Shown one piece after another: positions 6,181 to 13,199 of a stretch of 15,139 nt of DNA. The stretch is from positions 1 through 15,139 of the forward strand of contig CAJBIS010000323.1 of NCBI GenBank assembly GCA_903953195.1, read 5' to 3'. The DNA is from an uncultured Actinomycetes bacterium (GTDB lineage: Bacteria; Actinomycetota; Acidimicrobiia; Acidimicrobiales; Microtrichaceae). Below the pieces are notes generated by a model that did no database searches, was not told the DNA's origin, and worked only from the letters and a program-made list of their open reading frames with translations. Numbering within the stretch: the stretch's first letter is position 1; every line of letters starts with the position of its first letter. The position numbers and the translations under genes are program-made.

Positions 6181-6774
6181 TCAGTTGGCGACGCGGCGGG
6201 CCGAGATCGGCGTCACGCGACCGATCGCCAGACCGGGTTCGTCGAGGGGGTTCGTCGAGCGAACCACGGGCGACGACATGAGCGCCGACGACAACGAGGA
6301 GGGCGACGGCCGCGCCCCGGAGACCGGGCGCCGGGACGGCGCACGGGCCGGGCGGGCGGCAGCGGCGTTGGTGGACTGCACGAGCAGGTACACGTAACCG
6401 ACGAGCAGGACGTCAGCGATCAGATGGAGCCAGATGAAGGCGCCGCCGAAGGCGACGGTGCAGACGAGGGTGAGGACCGCTGCAGCGGCGAGGCCGACCA
6501 GGATCTCCTGACGACGCTTGCGCATCGCCGGATGCACGGCCGTGCGAGCGGGGGCGGGGGCGGCCGACCGGCGCTCCCGCAGATCGACGACGTTGCCGAA
6601 GGACGGAGCGGCGTCGGACGACCCGGTGTGACGGCCGATCGATGAGAGCTGACGGCGGAACGCGGTGACGCTGTCGTTGTTGCGGAGCGCGGAGGAGCGC
6701 TTGATCACCTCGGGGGCGAGCACCACGGCCCACACGCCTGCGAGGCCCAGCAACACCAGTGTCGAAACATTCAT
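6181..6774 (-). CDS. Membrane protein resembling the actinobacterial divisome protein SepX
   Basis: This 197-residue protein has one N-terminal membrane helix (about residues 5-20) followed by a basic, Arg/Asn/Ser-rich cytoplasmic stretch (PEVIKRSSALRNNDS). A polar linker leads to a paired helix region (about 91-110 and 112-133) and a basic Pro/Ser-rich tail. This architecture recalls SepX of Streptomyces and the related mycobacterial membrane protein Rv0996, which take part in cell division. The placement downstream of galU and moeA matches the mycobacterial order galU-moeA-rimJ-Rv0996 as I recall it, which supports the assignment. ATG 6772-6774 is the first start; an AAAGGA lies about 13-18 bases upstream. 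A 258-base gap with unusual structure separates it from moaC. Orthology is inference and needs an alignment. Confidence 0.6.
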   Translation of the reverse strand: MNVSTLVLLGLAGVWAVVLAPEVIKRSSALRNNDSVTAFRRQLSSIGRHTGSSDAAPSFGNVVDLRERRSAAPAPARTAVHPAMRKRRQEILVGLAAAAVLTLVCTVAFGGAFIWLHLIADVLLVGYVYLLVQSTNAAAARPARAPSRRPVSGARPSPSSLSSALMSSPVVRSTNPLDEPGLAIGRVTPISARRVAN

Positions 6775-6818
6775 CGCGGTTCCGTTTCCTTTCCACCCGG
6801 AGGGCGTTGGGACGCAAC

Positions 6819-6860
6819 GTAGTTCCGTGTCACAAGTATTACAAATCAGTGACGAACTAC
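6819..6860. promoter_or_regulatory. Inverted repeat in the promoter region of the SepX-like gene
   Basis: Arms GTAGTTC-cgt-GTCAC (6819-6833) and GTGAC-GAACTAC (6849-6860) are complementary over 12 bases apart from a 3-base insertion in the left arm. The 15-base AT-rich spacer (6834-6848) stands out in this GC-rich window. On the - strand it includes GTAATACTT, a plausible -10 region about 60 bases upstream of the start. Within it, ACAA half sites recur 9 bases apart. It is probably the promoter with a regulator site; the regulator is unknown. Confidence 0.45.
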
Positions 6861-6926
6861 ATCGATGTCATCCTAGGGCCACCGGGCGTTCAGTCCGCGC
6901 ACTCTCCCCGTTCCATGACGATGCCG

Positions 6927-6994
6927 TCCCGTCACGTCGGGAACAATGTCGTCGCGTCCCGTCACGTCCGGGACGGTGCCATCCGGTCACGGAT
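6927..6994. repeat. Three tandem hairpins with GTCAC/TCAC loops after moaC
   Basis: Three small perfect hairpins lie in a row: TCCCG-TCACGT-CGGGA (6927-6942), GTCCCG-TCACGTC-CGGGAC (6956-6974) and ATCCG-GTCA-CGGAT (6981-6994). The first two share a 14-base identical unit, CGTCCCGTCACGTC, at 6925-6938 and 6955-6968, exactly 30 bases apart. They lie 39-107 bases beyond the moaC stop and before the SepX-like promoter region. They may be a multi-part terminator, an RNA-processing element or protein sites. Confidence 0.7.
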
Positions 6995-7032
6995 CGGCAG
7001 CGACGTGCGGGCGGGTCGGTCCGCGGCGGGTC

Positions 7033-7542
7033 TCAGTACTCGGCGGAGTCGGAACCCAGCAGGTCCTCGGACCGCCGGTACGTCCCGGAGCGACCACCGG
7101 TCTTCTCCCAGAGCGCGATCTCGCCGATCTCCATGGAGCGATCGACCGACTTGCACATGTCGTAGATGGTCAGACACGCCACCGTCACCGCGGTGAGGGC
7201 CTCCATCTCGACTCCCGTGCGGTCCACGGTCTCGACCTGGGCCTCCACCTCGATGAACGTGTCCTCGATCCGGAAGTTCACCAGCACCGAACCCACCAAC
7301 AGTGGGTGACAGAGCGGAATCAGGTCCGAGGCCCGCTTGGCGGCCTGGATGCCGGCCACTCGGGCGACCGAGAGGACATCGCCCTTGTTGATGGCCCCTC
7401 GAGCCACGAGCGACGTGGTCTCGGTACTCATCGCCACCCGGCCACGGGCCAGCGCCCGGCGGTGCGTCTGCTCCTTCGGGGTGACGTCGACCATGCGTGC
7501 ACGGCCCAGCGGATCGAGGTGCGTGAGCGCACGTTCTGACAT
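7033..7542 (-). CDS. moaC: Cyclic pyranopterin monophosphate synthase MoaC
   Basis: MoaC converts the MoaA product, a cyclohydro-GTP, to cyclic pyranopterin monophosphate, the second part of step one in molybdenum cofactor synthesis. The 169-residue protein has the family's usual length. Signature segments include KGDVLSVARVAGIQAAKRAS (53-72), LIPLCHPLL (74-82), TGVEMEALTAVTVACLTIYD (109-128) and DRSMEIGEIALWEKTGGRSG. Asp128 and Lys131 in YDMCK fall at the positions of the catalytic residues in E. coli MoaC. ATG 7540-7542 gives the normal start LTHLDPLGRARMVDV; no clear Shine-Dalgarno site precedes it. It follows moaA by 75 bases on the same strand. Confidence 0.97.
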   Translation of the reverse strand: MSERALTHLDPLGRARMVDVTPKEQTHRRALARGRVAMSTETTSLVARGAINKGDVLSVARVAGIQAAKRASDLIPLCHPLLVGSVLVNFRIEDTFIEVEAQVETVDRTGVEMEALTAVTVACLTIYDMCKSVDRSMEIGEIALWEKTGGRSGTYRRSEDLLGSDSAEY

Positions 7543-7617
7543 GACGCGGAGTCTAGGCGCGCCCTGCCTCCCACCCGCAGTGCGCTGCCCCGGGCGTGAC
7601 GAGAGGGCCGGAGTCGC

Positions 7618-8598
7618 TCAGCCGCCGATCTGGGACATCGAACGCGGCGGCCGGATGAACTCGACGCGTCCGATGGCGTGACCCGCCCACTTGTCGGCGA
7701 CACACGACCGCATCGCCTGCGCCAGATCGGCATCGGTCCCGCCTGATCGGAGCACGGTCCGCAGGTCGGTCTCGTCGACGGCGAACAGGCAGTTGCGCAA
7801 CCGACCGTCGGCGGTCAGCCGGATCCGGTCGCAGTTCCCGCAGAACGGCTCGGTCACGCTGGGGATCACGCCGATCTCACCGCCGCCGTCGATGAACCGG
7901 AAGCGTTCGGCCGGCTCACTCCCGCGGCCCACCGGTTCGAGCGGGTGGACCGCGCCGATGCGCTCGACGATCTCGCGCTGCGACACGACGGATGCGGCGT
8001 TCCAGTCGCCCTGCGCGTCCAGCGGCATGAACTCGATGAACCGGACGACGACACCGCGCTCACGTCCGAAGACGGCGAAGTCGACGAGCTCGTCGTCGTT
8101 GACACCGCGCATCACGACGCAGTTGACCTTCACCGGATCGAGCCCGGCGCGTTGCGCGGCGTCGAGACCGGCGAGCACCTCATCGAGTTCGTCGCGATGG
8201 GTGAGCTCGGCGAAGCGCTCGGGTCGAAGCGAGTCGATGGAGACGTTGATGCGACGCAGTCCGGCGTCGACGAGCGCGGACGCCAGCGACACCAACCGCG
8301 TGCCGTTCGTCGTCAGCGACAGGTCCGCACCGAGCGGACTCAGCGACGCGACCAACCGGTCGAGGTCGGCGCGGACCGTCGGCTCGCCGCCGGTCAGGCG
8401 GATCGAGGTGATGCCGAACTCGCCGACGGCGATCGAGGCGATCCGGGTGATCTCCTCGAAGGTGAGCAGCTCGGCACGATCGAGCCACTGCAGCCCCTCG
8501 GGTGGCATGCAGTACGAGCATCGGAAGTTGCACCGGTCCGTGACCGAGATGCGCAGGTCACGGTGCACCCGCCCGAACCCGTCCGTGAGCTGCTCCAT
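7618..8598 (-). CDS. moaA: GTP 3',8-cyclase MoaA (radical SAM)
   Basis: MoaA uses S-adenosylmethionine and two iron-sulfur clusters to rearrange GTP, starting molybdenum cofactor synthesis. The 326-residue protein has the radical SAM motif C23-x3-C27-x2-C30 (CNFRCSYC), the SAM-binding LTGGEPTVR (68-76), and a C-terminal cluster site C253-x2-C256-x13-C270. It ends in Gly-Gly, the tail needed for MoaA activity. ATG 8596-8598 gives the expected short N-terminus before the motif; the ribosome site is weak. It lies 41 bases after moeA and 75 bases before moaC, likely one transcript. Confidence 0.98.
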   Translation of the reverse strand: MEQLTDGFGRVHRDLRISVTDRCNFRCSYCMPPEGLQWLDRAELLTFEEITRIASIAVGEFGITSIRLTGGEPTVRADLDRLVASLSPLGADLSLTTNGTRLVSLASALVDAGLRRINVSIDSLRPERFAELTHRDELDEVLAGLDAAQRAGLDPVKVNCVVMRGVNDDELVDFAVFGRERGVVVRFIEFMPLDAQGDWNAASVVSQREIVERIGAVHPLEPVGRGSEPAERFRFIDGGGEIGVIPSVTEPFCGNCDRIRLTADGRLRNCLFAVDETDLRTVLRSGGTDADLAQAMRSCVADKWAGHAIGRVEFIRPPRSMSQIGG

Positions 8599-8639
8599 GC
8601 CGTGAGCCTACGGGAGCGCTGCGGCCGGCGAACCGCCGC

Positions 8640-9866
8640 TCAGTCGAGCGGGATCACCTGGAGTCGTTCGCCCGCCTCGACCCCCGGCCCGTCGGGAAGC
8701 ACCGCCAGGCCGTCCGCGGACGCGAGCGCCGACATCTGGTGCGAGCCCTGACCACCGGTCGAGCGCACCGAGGGCAGATCATCCGTGGAGTCGTCGACGC
8801 GCACCCGGACGTAGTGGGTCTTGCCGTCCTCCCGACGCCGGAACCCCTCTCCGGCGACGGCGGTGAACGACGGTCGTCCGGCGAAGGGCAACCCGGCCAT
8901 CCGACACAGCGCCGGTCGGGCGAGCAGCTCGAACGACACCACCGAGCTCACCGGATTCCCGGGCAGGCCGAACACGGGGACACCATCGAGCACCCCGAAC
9001 GCGAACGGCTTCGCCGGCTTGATCGCAATCTGCATCCAGCGCATGTCCGCGATGCGCCCGAGCACGGCCTTCACCGGATCGAAGTCGCCCATCGACACGC
9101 CACCGCTGCTCACGATCACGTCGGCCGAGGCGGCGCCGGCACGGAGCGCACGCTCGACCGCATCCTCGTCGTCGCCCACGAGCCCGAGGTCGACCACCTC
9201 GCAACCTGCCGCTCGGCACAGTGCGATGAGCACCCCACGATTCGAGTCCGGGATCTGGCCCCGTCGCAGCGGCGTGCCGGGGGGCACGAGTTCATCGCCG
9301 GTCGACAGCACGGCCACGGTCGGACAACCCACCACGTCGACCTCACTCCGTCCGACCGACGCGAGCACTCCCAGATGAGCGGGACGCAGCAGCACCGACT
9401 CATCGACGGCCACGTCACCGGCGGCCAGGTCCTCGCCCGCTCGACGGATGTTGGCGTCGGCCGCCACGGCGCGGTCGACACAGACGTCCTCGCCGCCATC
9501 CGGGCGTGGTCGCAGCGACGTGTGCTCGACCATCGCCACGCCCCTGGTCCCCGGCGGCACCGGTGCACCCGTCATGATCCGCGCCGCGGCACCCGGCTCG
9601 ATCCGCACGTCACCCGTGTCGCCCGCGGCGACGGTCGCGACCACCCGGTGCCACGTGCCCGGCGGCGGCGAGACATCGCCCAGCGCGAACCCGTCGACGG
9701 CGCTGTTGTCGAACGGCGGCACCGGCGTCGACGCCGTGACGCGTTCCGCGGTCACGCAGCCCACCGCCCGGGCGAGCGGTACCCGCTGGGATGGCAGCGG
9801 TCGGACGCGGTCGCGGACGTGGGCGAGTGCGTCGTCGAGCGGGATCACCGACCGAGGTTGCCACAC
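8640..9866 (-). CDS. moeA: Molybdopterin molybdotransferase MoeA
   Basis: MoeA inserts molybdate into adenylylated molybdopterin, the last step of basic molybdenum cofactor synthesis. The 408-residue protein shows PPFDNSAVDGFAL (50-62), RIMTGAPVPPG, the MoCF-domain motif VSSGGVSMGDFDPVK, KPAKPFAFG and FGLPGNPVSS, in the usual order. The start is a GTG (9864-9866), 33 bases after the galU stop; GTG 9846-9848 six codons on is a possible alternative. No strong Shine-Dalgarno site is seen for either. Its neighbours moaA and moaC provide the first steps; moaD, moaE and mog/moaB are not in the window. Confidence 0.97.
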   Translation of the reverse strand: MWQPRSVIPLDDALAHVRDRVRPLPSQRVPLARAVGCVTAERVTASTPVPPFDNSAVDGFALGDVSPPPGTWHRVVATVAAGDTGDVRIEPGAAARIMTGAPVPPGTRGVAMVEHTSLRPRPDGGEDVCVDRAVAADANIRRAGEDLAAGDVAVDESVLLRPAHLGVLASVGRSEVDVVGCPTVAVLSTGDELVPPGTPLRRGQIPDSNRGVLIALCRAAGCEVVDLGLVGDDEDAVERALRAGAASADVIVSSGGVSMGDFDPVKAVLGRIADMRWMQIAIKPAKPFAFGVLDGVPVFGLPGNPVSSVVSFELLARPALCRMAGLPFAGRPSFTAVAGEGFRRREDGKTHYVRVRVDDSTDDLPSVRSTGGQGSHQMSALASADGLAVLPDGPGVEAGERLQVIPLD

Positions 9867-9899
9867 GCCGCCGTCAGCGGCGCAGGTCGGAACGTCGGC

Positions 9900-10781
9900 T
9901 CAGCAGAGACCTTCGCGGGCGCAGACCTGCGCCAGGAAGGTTCGGAACTCAGGGCCCAGGTCATCGCGCTCGAGCGCGAGCTCCACGGTGGCCCGCAGGT
10001 AGTCGATCTTCTTGCCGATGTCGAAGCGCCCCTCGCTGAACACATACCCGAGCACCGCGTCGTCGACGAGCAGTCGAGCGATCGCGTCGGTCAGCTGGAT
10101 CTCGCCACCGACGCCGGGTTCGACGTGCTCGAGCTCGTCGAAGATCGCCGGGGTGAACAGGTAGCGACCCATCACGCCCAGGTTGGACGGCGCGTCCTCG
10201 GGGCTGGGCTTCTCCACGATCTCGGTGATCCGGCAGCGGGCACCGTCCCGATCGGTCACGCCGGCGCAGCCGTACGCCGAGATCTGGTCCTGTGGCACCT
10301 CCATGAGCGCCACGACCGACGAGTGCGTCTCGTCGAAGGTCTTGATCATGTCGGACAGCACCGTCGAGTCGGCGTGCATGATGTCGTCGCCGAGCATCAC
10401 CACGAACGGTTCGCTCCCGACGTGCTTGCGGGCGACCGACACCGCGTGACCCAGTCCGAGCGGCTCGCCCTGGCGGACGAAGTGGATGTCGGCGAGCTCC
10501 GCGAGTTCGACGACGTCGGCGAGGTCGCCGGTCTTGCCCTTCGAACGGAGCTGGTGCTCGAGCTCGAAGTTCCGGTCGAAGTGGTCCTCGAGCGTGCGCT
10601 TGTTGCGACCGGTGATGATCAGGATGTCGTCGATCCCGGCGGCGACCGCCTCCTCGACCACGTACTGGATCGCCGGCTTGTCGACGACCGGGAGCATCTC
10701 CTTCGGCTGCGCCTTCGTCGCCGGGAGGAAACGCGTTCCCAGACCGGCTGCCGGGATGACCGCCTTCTTCACTGTCCCCAT
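9900..10781 (-). CDS. galU: UTP-glucose-1-phosphate uridylyltransferase GalU
   Basis: GalU makes UDP-glucose from UTP and glucose-1-phosphate for cell envelope glycans and sugar interconversion. The 293-residue protein has the nucleotide-binding AVIPAAGLGTRFLPATKAQP region (7-26) with KEMLPVVDKPAIQYVV after it, VMLGDDIM for sugar nucleotide binding, EKPSPEDAPSNLGVMGRY, GGEIQLTDAI and FDIGKKIDYL. The frame is open upstream to 11024. ATG 10779-10781 was chosen because it gives the family start MGTVKKAVIPAAG and has GAGGTGGGG just upstream. It leads the - strand cluster galU-moeA-moaA-moaC, with 33 bases to moeA. Confidence 0.98.
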   Translation of the reverse strand: MGTVKKAVIPAAGLGTRFLPATKAQPKEMLPVVDKPAIQYVVEEAVAAGIDDILIITGRNKRTLEDHFDRNFELEHQLRSKGKTGDLADVVELAELADIHFVRQGEPLGLGHAVSVARKHVGSEPFVVMLGDDIMHADSTVLSDMIKTFDETHSSVVALMEVPQDQISAYGCAGVTDRDGARCRITEIVEKPSPEDAPSNLGVMGRYLFTPAIFDELEHVEPGVGGEIQLTDAIARLLVDDAVLGYVFSEGRFDIGKKIDYLRATVELALERDDLGPEFRTFLAQVCAREGLC

Positions 10782-10970
10782 GGGTAGCCCCACCTCGTTC
10801 TCGTTCCGGGCGCCACCGCCCGACCCCTCGCTGCAGACACCGTCCTCGAACCCGCCGTCAGCGTATCCAAGGCGCCGGCGGAACGGCGTGGGCAGAACCT
10901 CCCACTTCGATCCGGCGCGGCGCGGCCGGTAGGGTCTGCACCCGGTCCGACGACACCTCCGGAGGCTTCG
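10782..10970. promoter_or_regulatory. Divergent promoter region galU / fmdB-like gene
   Basis: This 189-base region separates divergent genes. On the + strand TAGGGT (10930-10935) is a TANNNT -10 box giving a short leader with a strong GGAGG site (10961-10965). On the - strand TACGCT (10865-10860) is a candidate -10 for galU, about 80 bases before its ATG. No clear -35 boxes are visible. Confidence 0.4.
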
Positions 10971-11363
10971 GTGCCGCTGTACGAGTTCAAGTGCCGCAAC
11001 TGCGGCCACCACTTCGAGATGCAACTCGGGTTCACCGACGACCCGCCGTCGGCGTGCCCCGACTGCGGCAGCGACGAGGTTCGCAAGGTGTTCTCACCGG
11101 TCGGTATCTCGTTCAAGGGCTCGGGCTTCTACAAGACCGACAGCCGATCGGGCTCGTCCTCGAGCTCGTCGACCTCGTCGAGCGGCTCCTCGACGCCATC
11201 GTCCGGTTCGTCGTCCGGGTCGTCGTCGAGCGACTCGTCGTCGAGTGGCTCCAGCGGTGGCACCGGGTCGGATTCCGGCTCGTCGGGCGGCACCTCGTCG
11301 AGCGGTGGGTCGTCGTCCTCGAGCTCGTCGACCGGCGGCTCGTCCGGCTCGTCATCCGACTGA
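10971..11363 (+). CDS. FmdB-family zinc ribbon protein with Ser/Gly-rich tail (Ruc-like)
   Basis: The 130-residue protein opens with an FmdB zinc ribbon: MPLYEFKCRNCGHHFE with C8 and C11, then C29 and C32 (CPDC), and the family end FKGSGFYKTD (48-57). From residue 58 on it is almost only Ser, Gly, Thr and Asp, predicted disordered. The mycobacterial FmdB protein Rv0991c (Ruc), a redox-controlled chaperone with an unstructured C-terminus, has the same layout and lies near galU in Mycobacterium, so a similar role is plausible but unproven. The tail here is poor in charged residues. The start is GTG 10971 with GGAGG five bases upstream. Confidence 0.88.
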   Translation: MPLYEFKCRNCGHHFEMQLGFTDDPPSACPDCGSDEVRKVFSPVGISFKGSGFYKTDSRSGSSSSSSTSSSGSSTPSSGSSSGSSSSDSSSSGSSGGTGSDSGSSGGTSSSGGSSSSSSSTGGSSGSSSD

Positions 11364-11376
11364 GCCCACACCGGTC

Positions 11377-11392
11377 CGGGCCGCGCGGCCCG
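11377..11392. terminator. Perfect 16-base palindrome between fmdB-like gene and map
   Basis: CGGGCCGC-GCGGCCCG folds as a GC-only hairpin, 13 bases after the FmdB-like stop and 47 bases before map. It is a plausible terminator without a U-run, or a regulatory palindrome for map. Confidence 0.45.
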
Positions 11393-11425
11393 ATGGCCGC
11401 TGCGTGCGGGTCGACCGGCCTCACG

Positions 11426-11442
11426 TACCATGAGGTCTGATG
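11426..11442 (+). promoter_or_regulatory. Candidate near-leaderless promoter of map
   Basis: TACCAT at 11426-11431 fits the TANNNT -10 form and lies 8 bases before the map ATG (11440), so a transcript would start at or a base or two before the start codon. GAGG at 11432-11435 could instead serve as a closely spaced ribosome site if transcription starts further upstream. Confidence 0.35.
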
Positions 11443-12399
11443 TCGAAACGCAAGCGCCGCCCCGCCCTGCCCCCGCCACCGTCCTCACCGGTGGTTCCCG
11501 GGCTGATCGGGCCCATGCGCACCGTGCCGCCAGGAATCGTCCGGCCTGACTACGCCGCCACCGGCCAGCCGTCGGAACGAGCGAGCCGGGCCATTCGCAC
11601 CGACGACGAGATCACCGCCATGCGGGTCGCCGGCCGGGTCGCCGCCGACGCCCTGATCGAGGTCGGCCGCCACGTCCGGCCCGGCATCACCACCGACGAA
11701 CTCGACCGCATCGGCCACGAGGCGATGGTCGAGGCCGGCTCGTTCCCGTCGACGCTCAACTACCGCGGGTACCCGAAGTCGCTGTGCACCTCGGTCAACG
11801 AGGTGATCTGCCACGGCATCCCCGACGCTCGCCGACTGCAGGACGGCGACATCGTCAACGTCGACGTCACCGCCTACATCGAGGGCGTCCACGGCGACAC
11901 CTCGGCCACGTTCCTGGTGGGGGACGTCGACGAGCGCTCCGCCCAACTCGTGGCCGACACCCGTGAAGCGATGCATGCCGGTATCAGCGTGGTGCGTCCC
12001 GGCGCCCGCATCTACGAGATCGGTCGTGCCATCGAGGACGTTGCCAACCCCAAGGGCTACGGCGTCGTGCGGGAGTTCATCGGTCACGGCATCGGCGACC
12101 AGTTCCACACATCGCTGCAGATCCCGCACTACTACGACCCGCGCAACGACACGGTGCTGCTGCCCGGCATGACCTTCACGATCGAGCCGATGGTGAACCT
12201 CGGGAGTCCGAAGCTCGAGATGTGGGACGACGGCTGGACGGTCGTGACACGTGACCTCCAGCGCTCGGCCCAGTTCGAGCACACGATCCTCGTCACCGAG
12301 GACGGCCACGAGTTGCTCACGCTGCCGACCGAAGGGGCACCCGCCGACGTCCGCTTCGCCGGCGAGCGTCTCGGCGTCGGCGCCGACGTCACCGACTGA
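11440..12399 (+). CDS. map: Methionine aminopeptidase type I with Pro-rich N-terminal extension
   Basis: The enzyme removes the initiator methionine from new proteins. The 319-residue protein has all five metal ligands: D142 and D153 (NVDVTAYIEGVHGDTSA), H216 (FIGHGIG), E249 (FTIEPMV) and E280 (QFEHTILV). His125 in EVICHGIPD fits the substrate-binding histidine. About 50 residues precede the catalytic domain, with a basic Pro-rich segment (KRKRRPALPPPPSSP) and then RPDYAATG. This resembles the extended mycobacterial MapB type (MetAP1c), whose extension has PxxP motifs thought to act in ribosome contact. The map gene follows the FmdB-like gene on the same strand but probably has its own promoter. 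Confidence 0.96.
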   Translation: MSKRKRRPALPPPPSSPVVPGLIGPMRTVPPGIVRPDYAATGQPSERASRAIRTDDEITAMRVAGRVAADALIEVGRHVRPGITTDELDRIGHEAMVEAGSFPSTLNYRGYPKSLCTSVNEVICHGIPDARRLQDGDIVNVDVTAYIEGVHGDTSATFLVGDVDERSAQLVADTREAMHAGISVVRPGARIYEIGRAIEDVANPKGYGVVREFIGHGIGDQFHTSLQIPHYYDPRNDTVLLPGMTFTIEPMVNLGSPKLEMWDDGWTVVTRDLQRSAQFEHTILVTEDGHELLTLPTEGAPADVRFAGERLGVGADVTD

Positions 12400-12403
12400 G
12401 TTC

Positions 12404-12418
12404 GGCGTCGCAGACGCC
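12404..12418 (+). terminator. Short hairpin after map
   Basis: GGCGTC-GCA-GACGCC forms a 6-base-pair stem with a 3-base loop, 4 bases after the map stop. There is no U-run, so termination is uncertain. Confidence 0.35.
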
Positions 12419-12470
12419 CGCACCGTCGCTTCCCCCGACCCGTCGAGTCCCTCCCGGACTGCGAGGTGTC

Positions 12471-13169
12471 GTGCCCACCCGACCCATCGTGCGCCCCGAC
12501 CGATCGCGACGTCGCCGGCCTCCCATGGATCCGCCAGGGCGGGTCGCCGCGCTCCGTTCCAGGTACCACGCTTCGCCGATGATGCGGCGGGCGGCACGTC
12601 GCCGGGTGATGGCGTGGTGTGCGGCAGCCGGTCTGGCCGTGGTGGTGCACGACATCGTGAGCGATGCCGACACCCGACGGGACAGCTGGGGTCGGACCAC
12701 AACGGTCGTCGTGGCGTCTCGACGGATCGAGGCCGGCACCCTGCTCGACACGAGCGTGCTCGCCAGCGCCGAACGACCCATCGCCGCCCTGCCGGACGAC
12801 ACGCTCACCGGCATCGACCCCGGCCAACGCGCCACCCGGTCGATCGAACGCGGCGAGGAACTCACCTCAGCCGATGTGGCCCCGTCGGGCCGCTCACCGT
12901 TGGCATCGCAGCTCGAACCCGGTCGGGCGGCGGTCGTGCTGCAACTCGGTGACGTCGCGCCGGCGATCGACACCGGCGATCACGTCGACGTCGTCACCGA
13001 CGTCGAGGCGTCGCCCGTCACGAACAGCTCGGCCACGGTCGTCGCCCACTCGGCGACGGTGATCAGTACCGACGGGGACACCGCCGTGCTGTCGGTCGCC
13101 GAGGCCGAGGCCGCAGCCACCGCGCACGCCGCGCTCGTCGGGGGCATCTCGATCGTCGTTCGCAGATGA
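12471..13169 (+). CDS. Membrane-anchored SAF-domain protein (CpaB/RcpC-like)
   Basis: The 232-residue protein has a basic N-terminus, one membrane helix (about 47-60, MAWCAAAGLAVVVH) and an extracytoplasmic SAF-type domain. That domain is seen in TTTVVVASRRIEAGTLLDTS, RSIERGEELTSADVA and the later TGDHVDVVTD segment, as in Flp pilus proteins CpaB/RcpC and flagellar FlgA relatives. The role in this organism is unknown. Similar SAF genes are, as I recall, found beside fmdB genes in Streptomyces, so the position is typical rather than odd. GTG 12471 has GAGG 5 bases upstream; ATG 12525 is the alternative start. It converges with the TldE-like gene with 30 bases between stops. Confidence 0.72.
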   Translation: MPTRPIVRPDRSRRRRPPMDPPGRVAALRSRYHASPMMRRAARRRVMAWCAAAGLAVVVHDIVSDADTRRDSWGRTTTVVVASRRIEAGTLLDTSVLASAERPIAALPDDTLTGIDPGQRATRSIERGEELTSADVAPSGRSPLASQLEPGRAAVVLQLGDVAPAIDTGDHVDVVTDVEASPVTNSSATVVAHSATVISTDGDTAVLSVAEAEAAATAHAALVGGISIVVRR

Positions 13170-13199
13170 ACGGTGCTCGACGGTCGTGGTCGGCGTCGG

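Noticed and set aside
4815..6281. 488-codon + strand ORF spanning the peptidase gene, the tRNA and beyond
   Set aside because: It is out of frame with two supported genes, very Arg-rich, and crosses a tRNA gene and hairpins.
6925..6994. Small CRISPR array
   Set aside because: Only two exact 14-base units plus a third unrelated hairpin; repeats are too short and spacers too small, and no cas gene is present.
8739..10787. 682-codon + strand ORF opposite moeA and galU
   Set aside because: The longest ORF in the window, but antisense to two unmistakable genes and with typical shadow composition.
10782..11024. Long N-terminal extension of GalU
   Set aside because: The internal ATG at 10779-10781 gives the exact family start and a good ribosome site; the extension is Arg-rich and overlaps the divergent fmdB-like promoter and start.
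11129..11488. Strongly acidic 119-codon - strand ORF (EPDEPPVDELEDDD-type)
   Set aside because: It is the complement of the Ser/Gly codon repeats in the FmdB-like tail; the acidic pattern follows mechanically from that.
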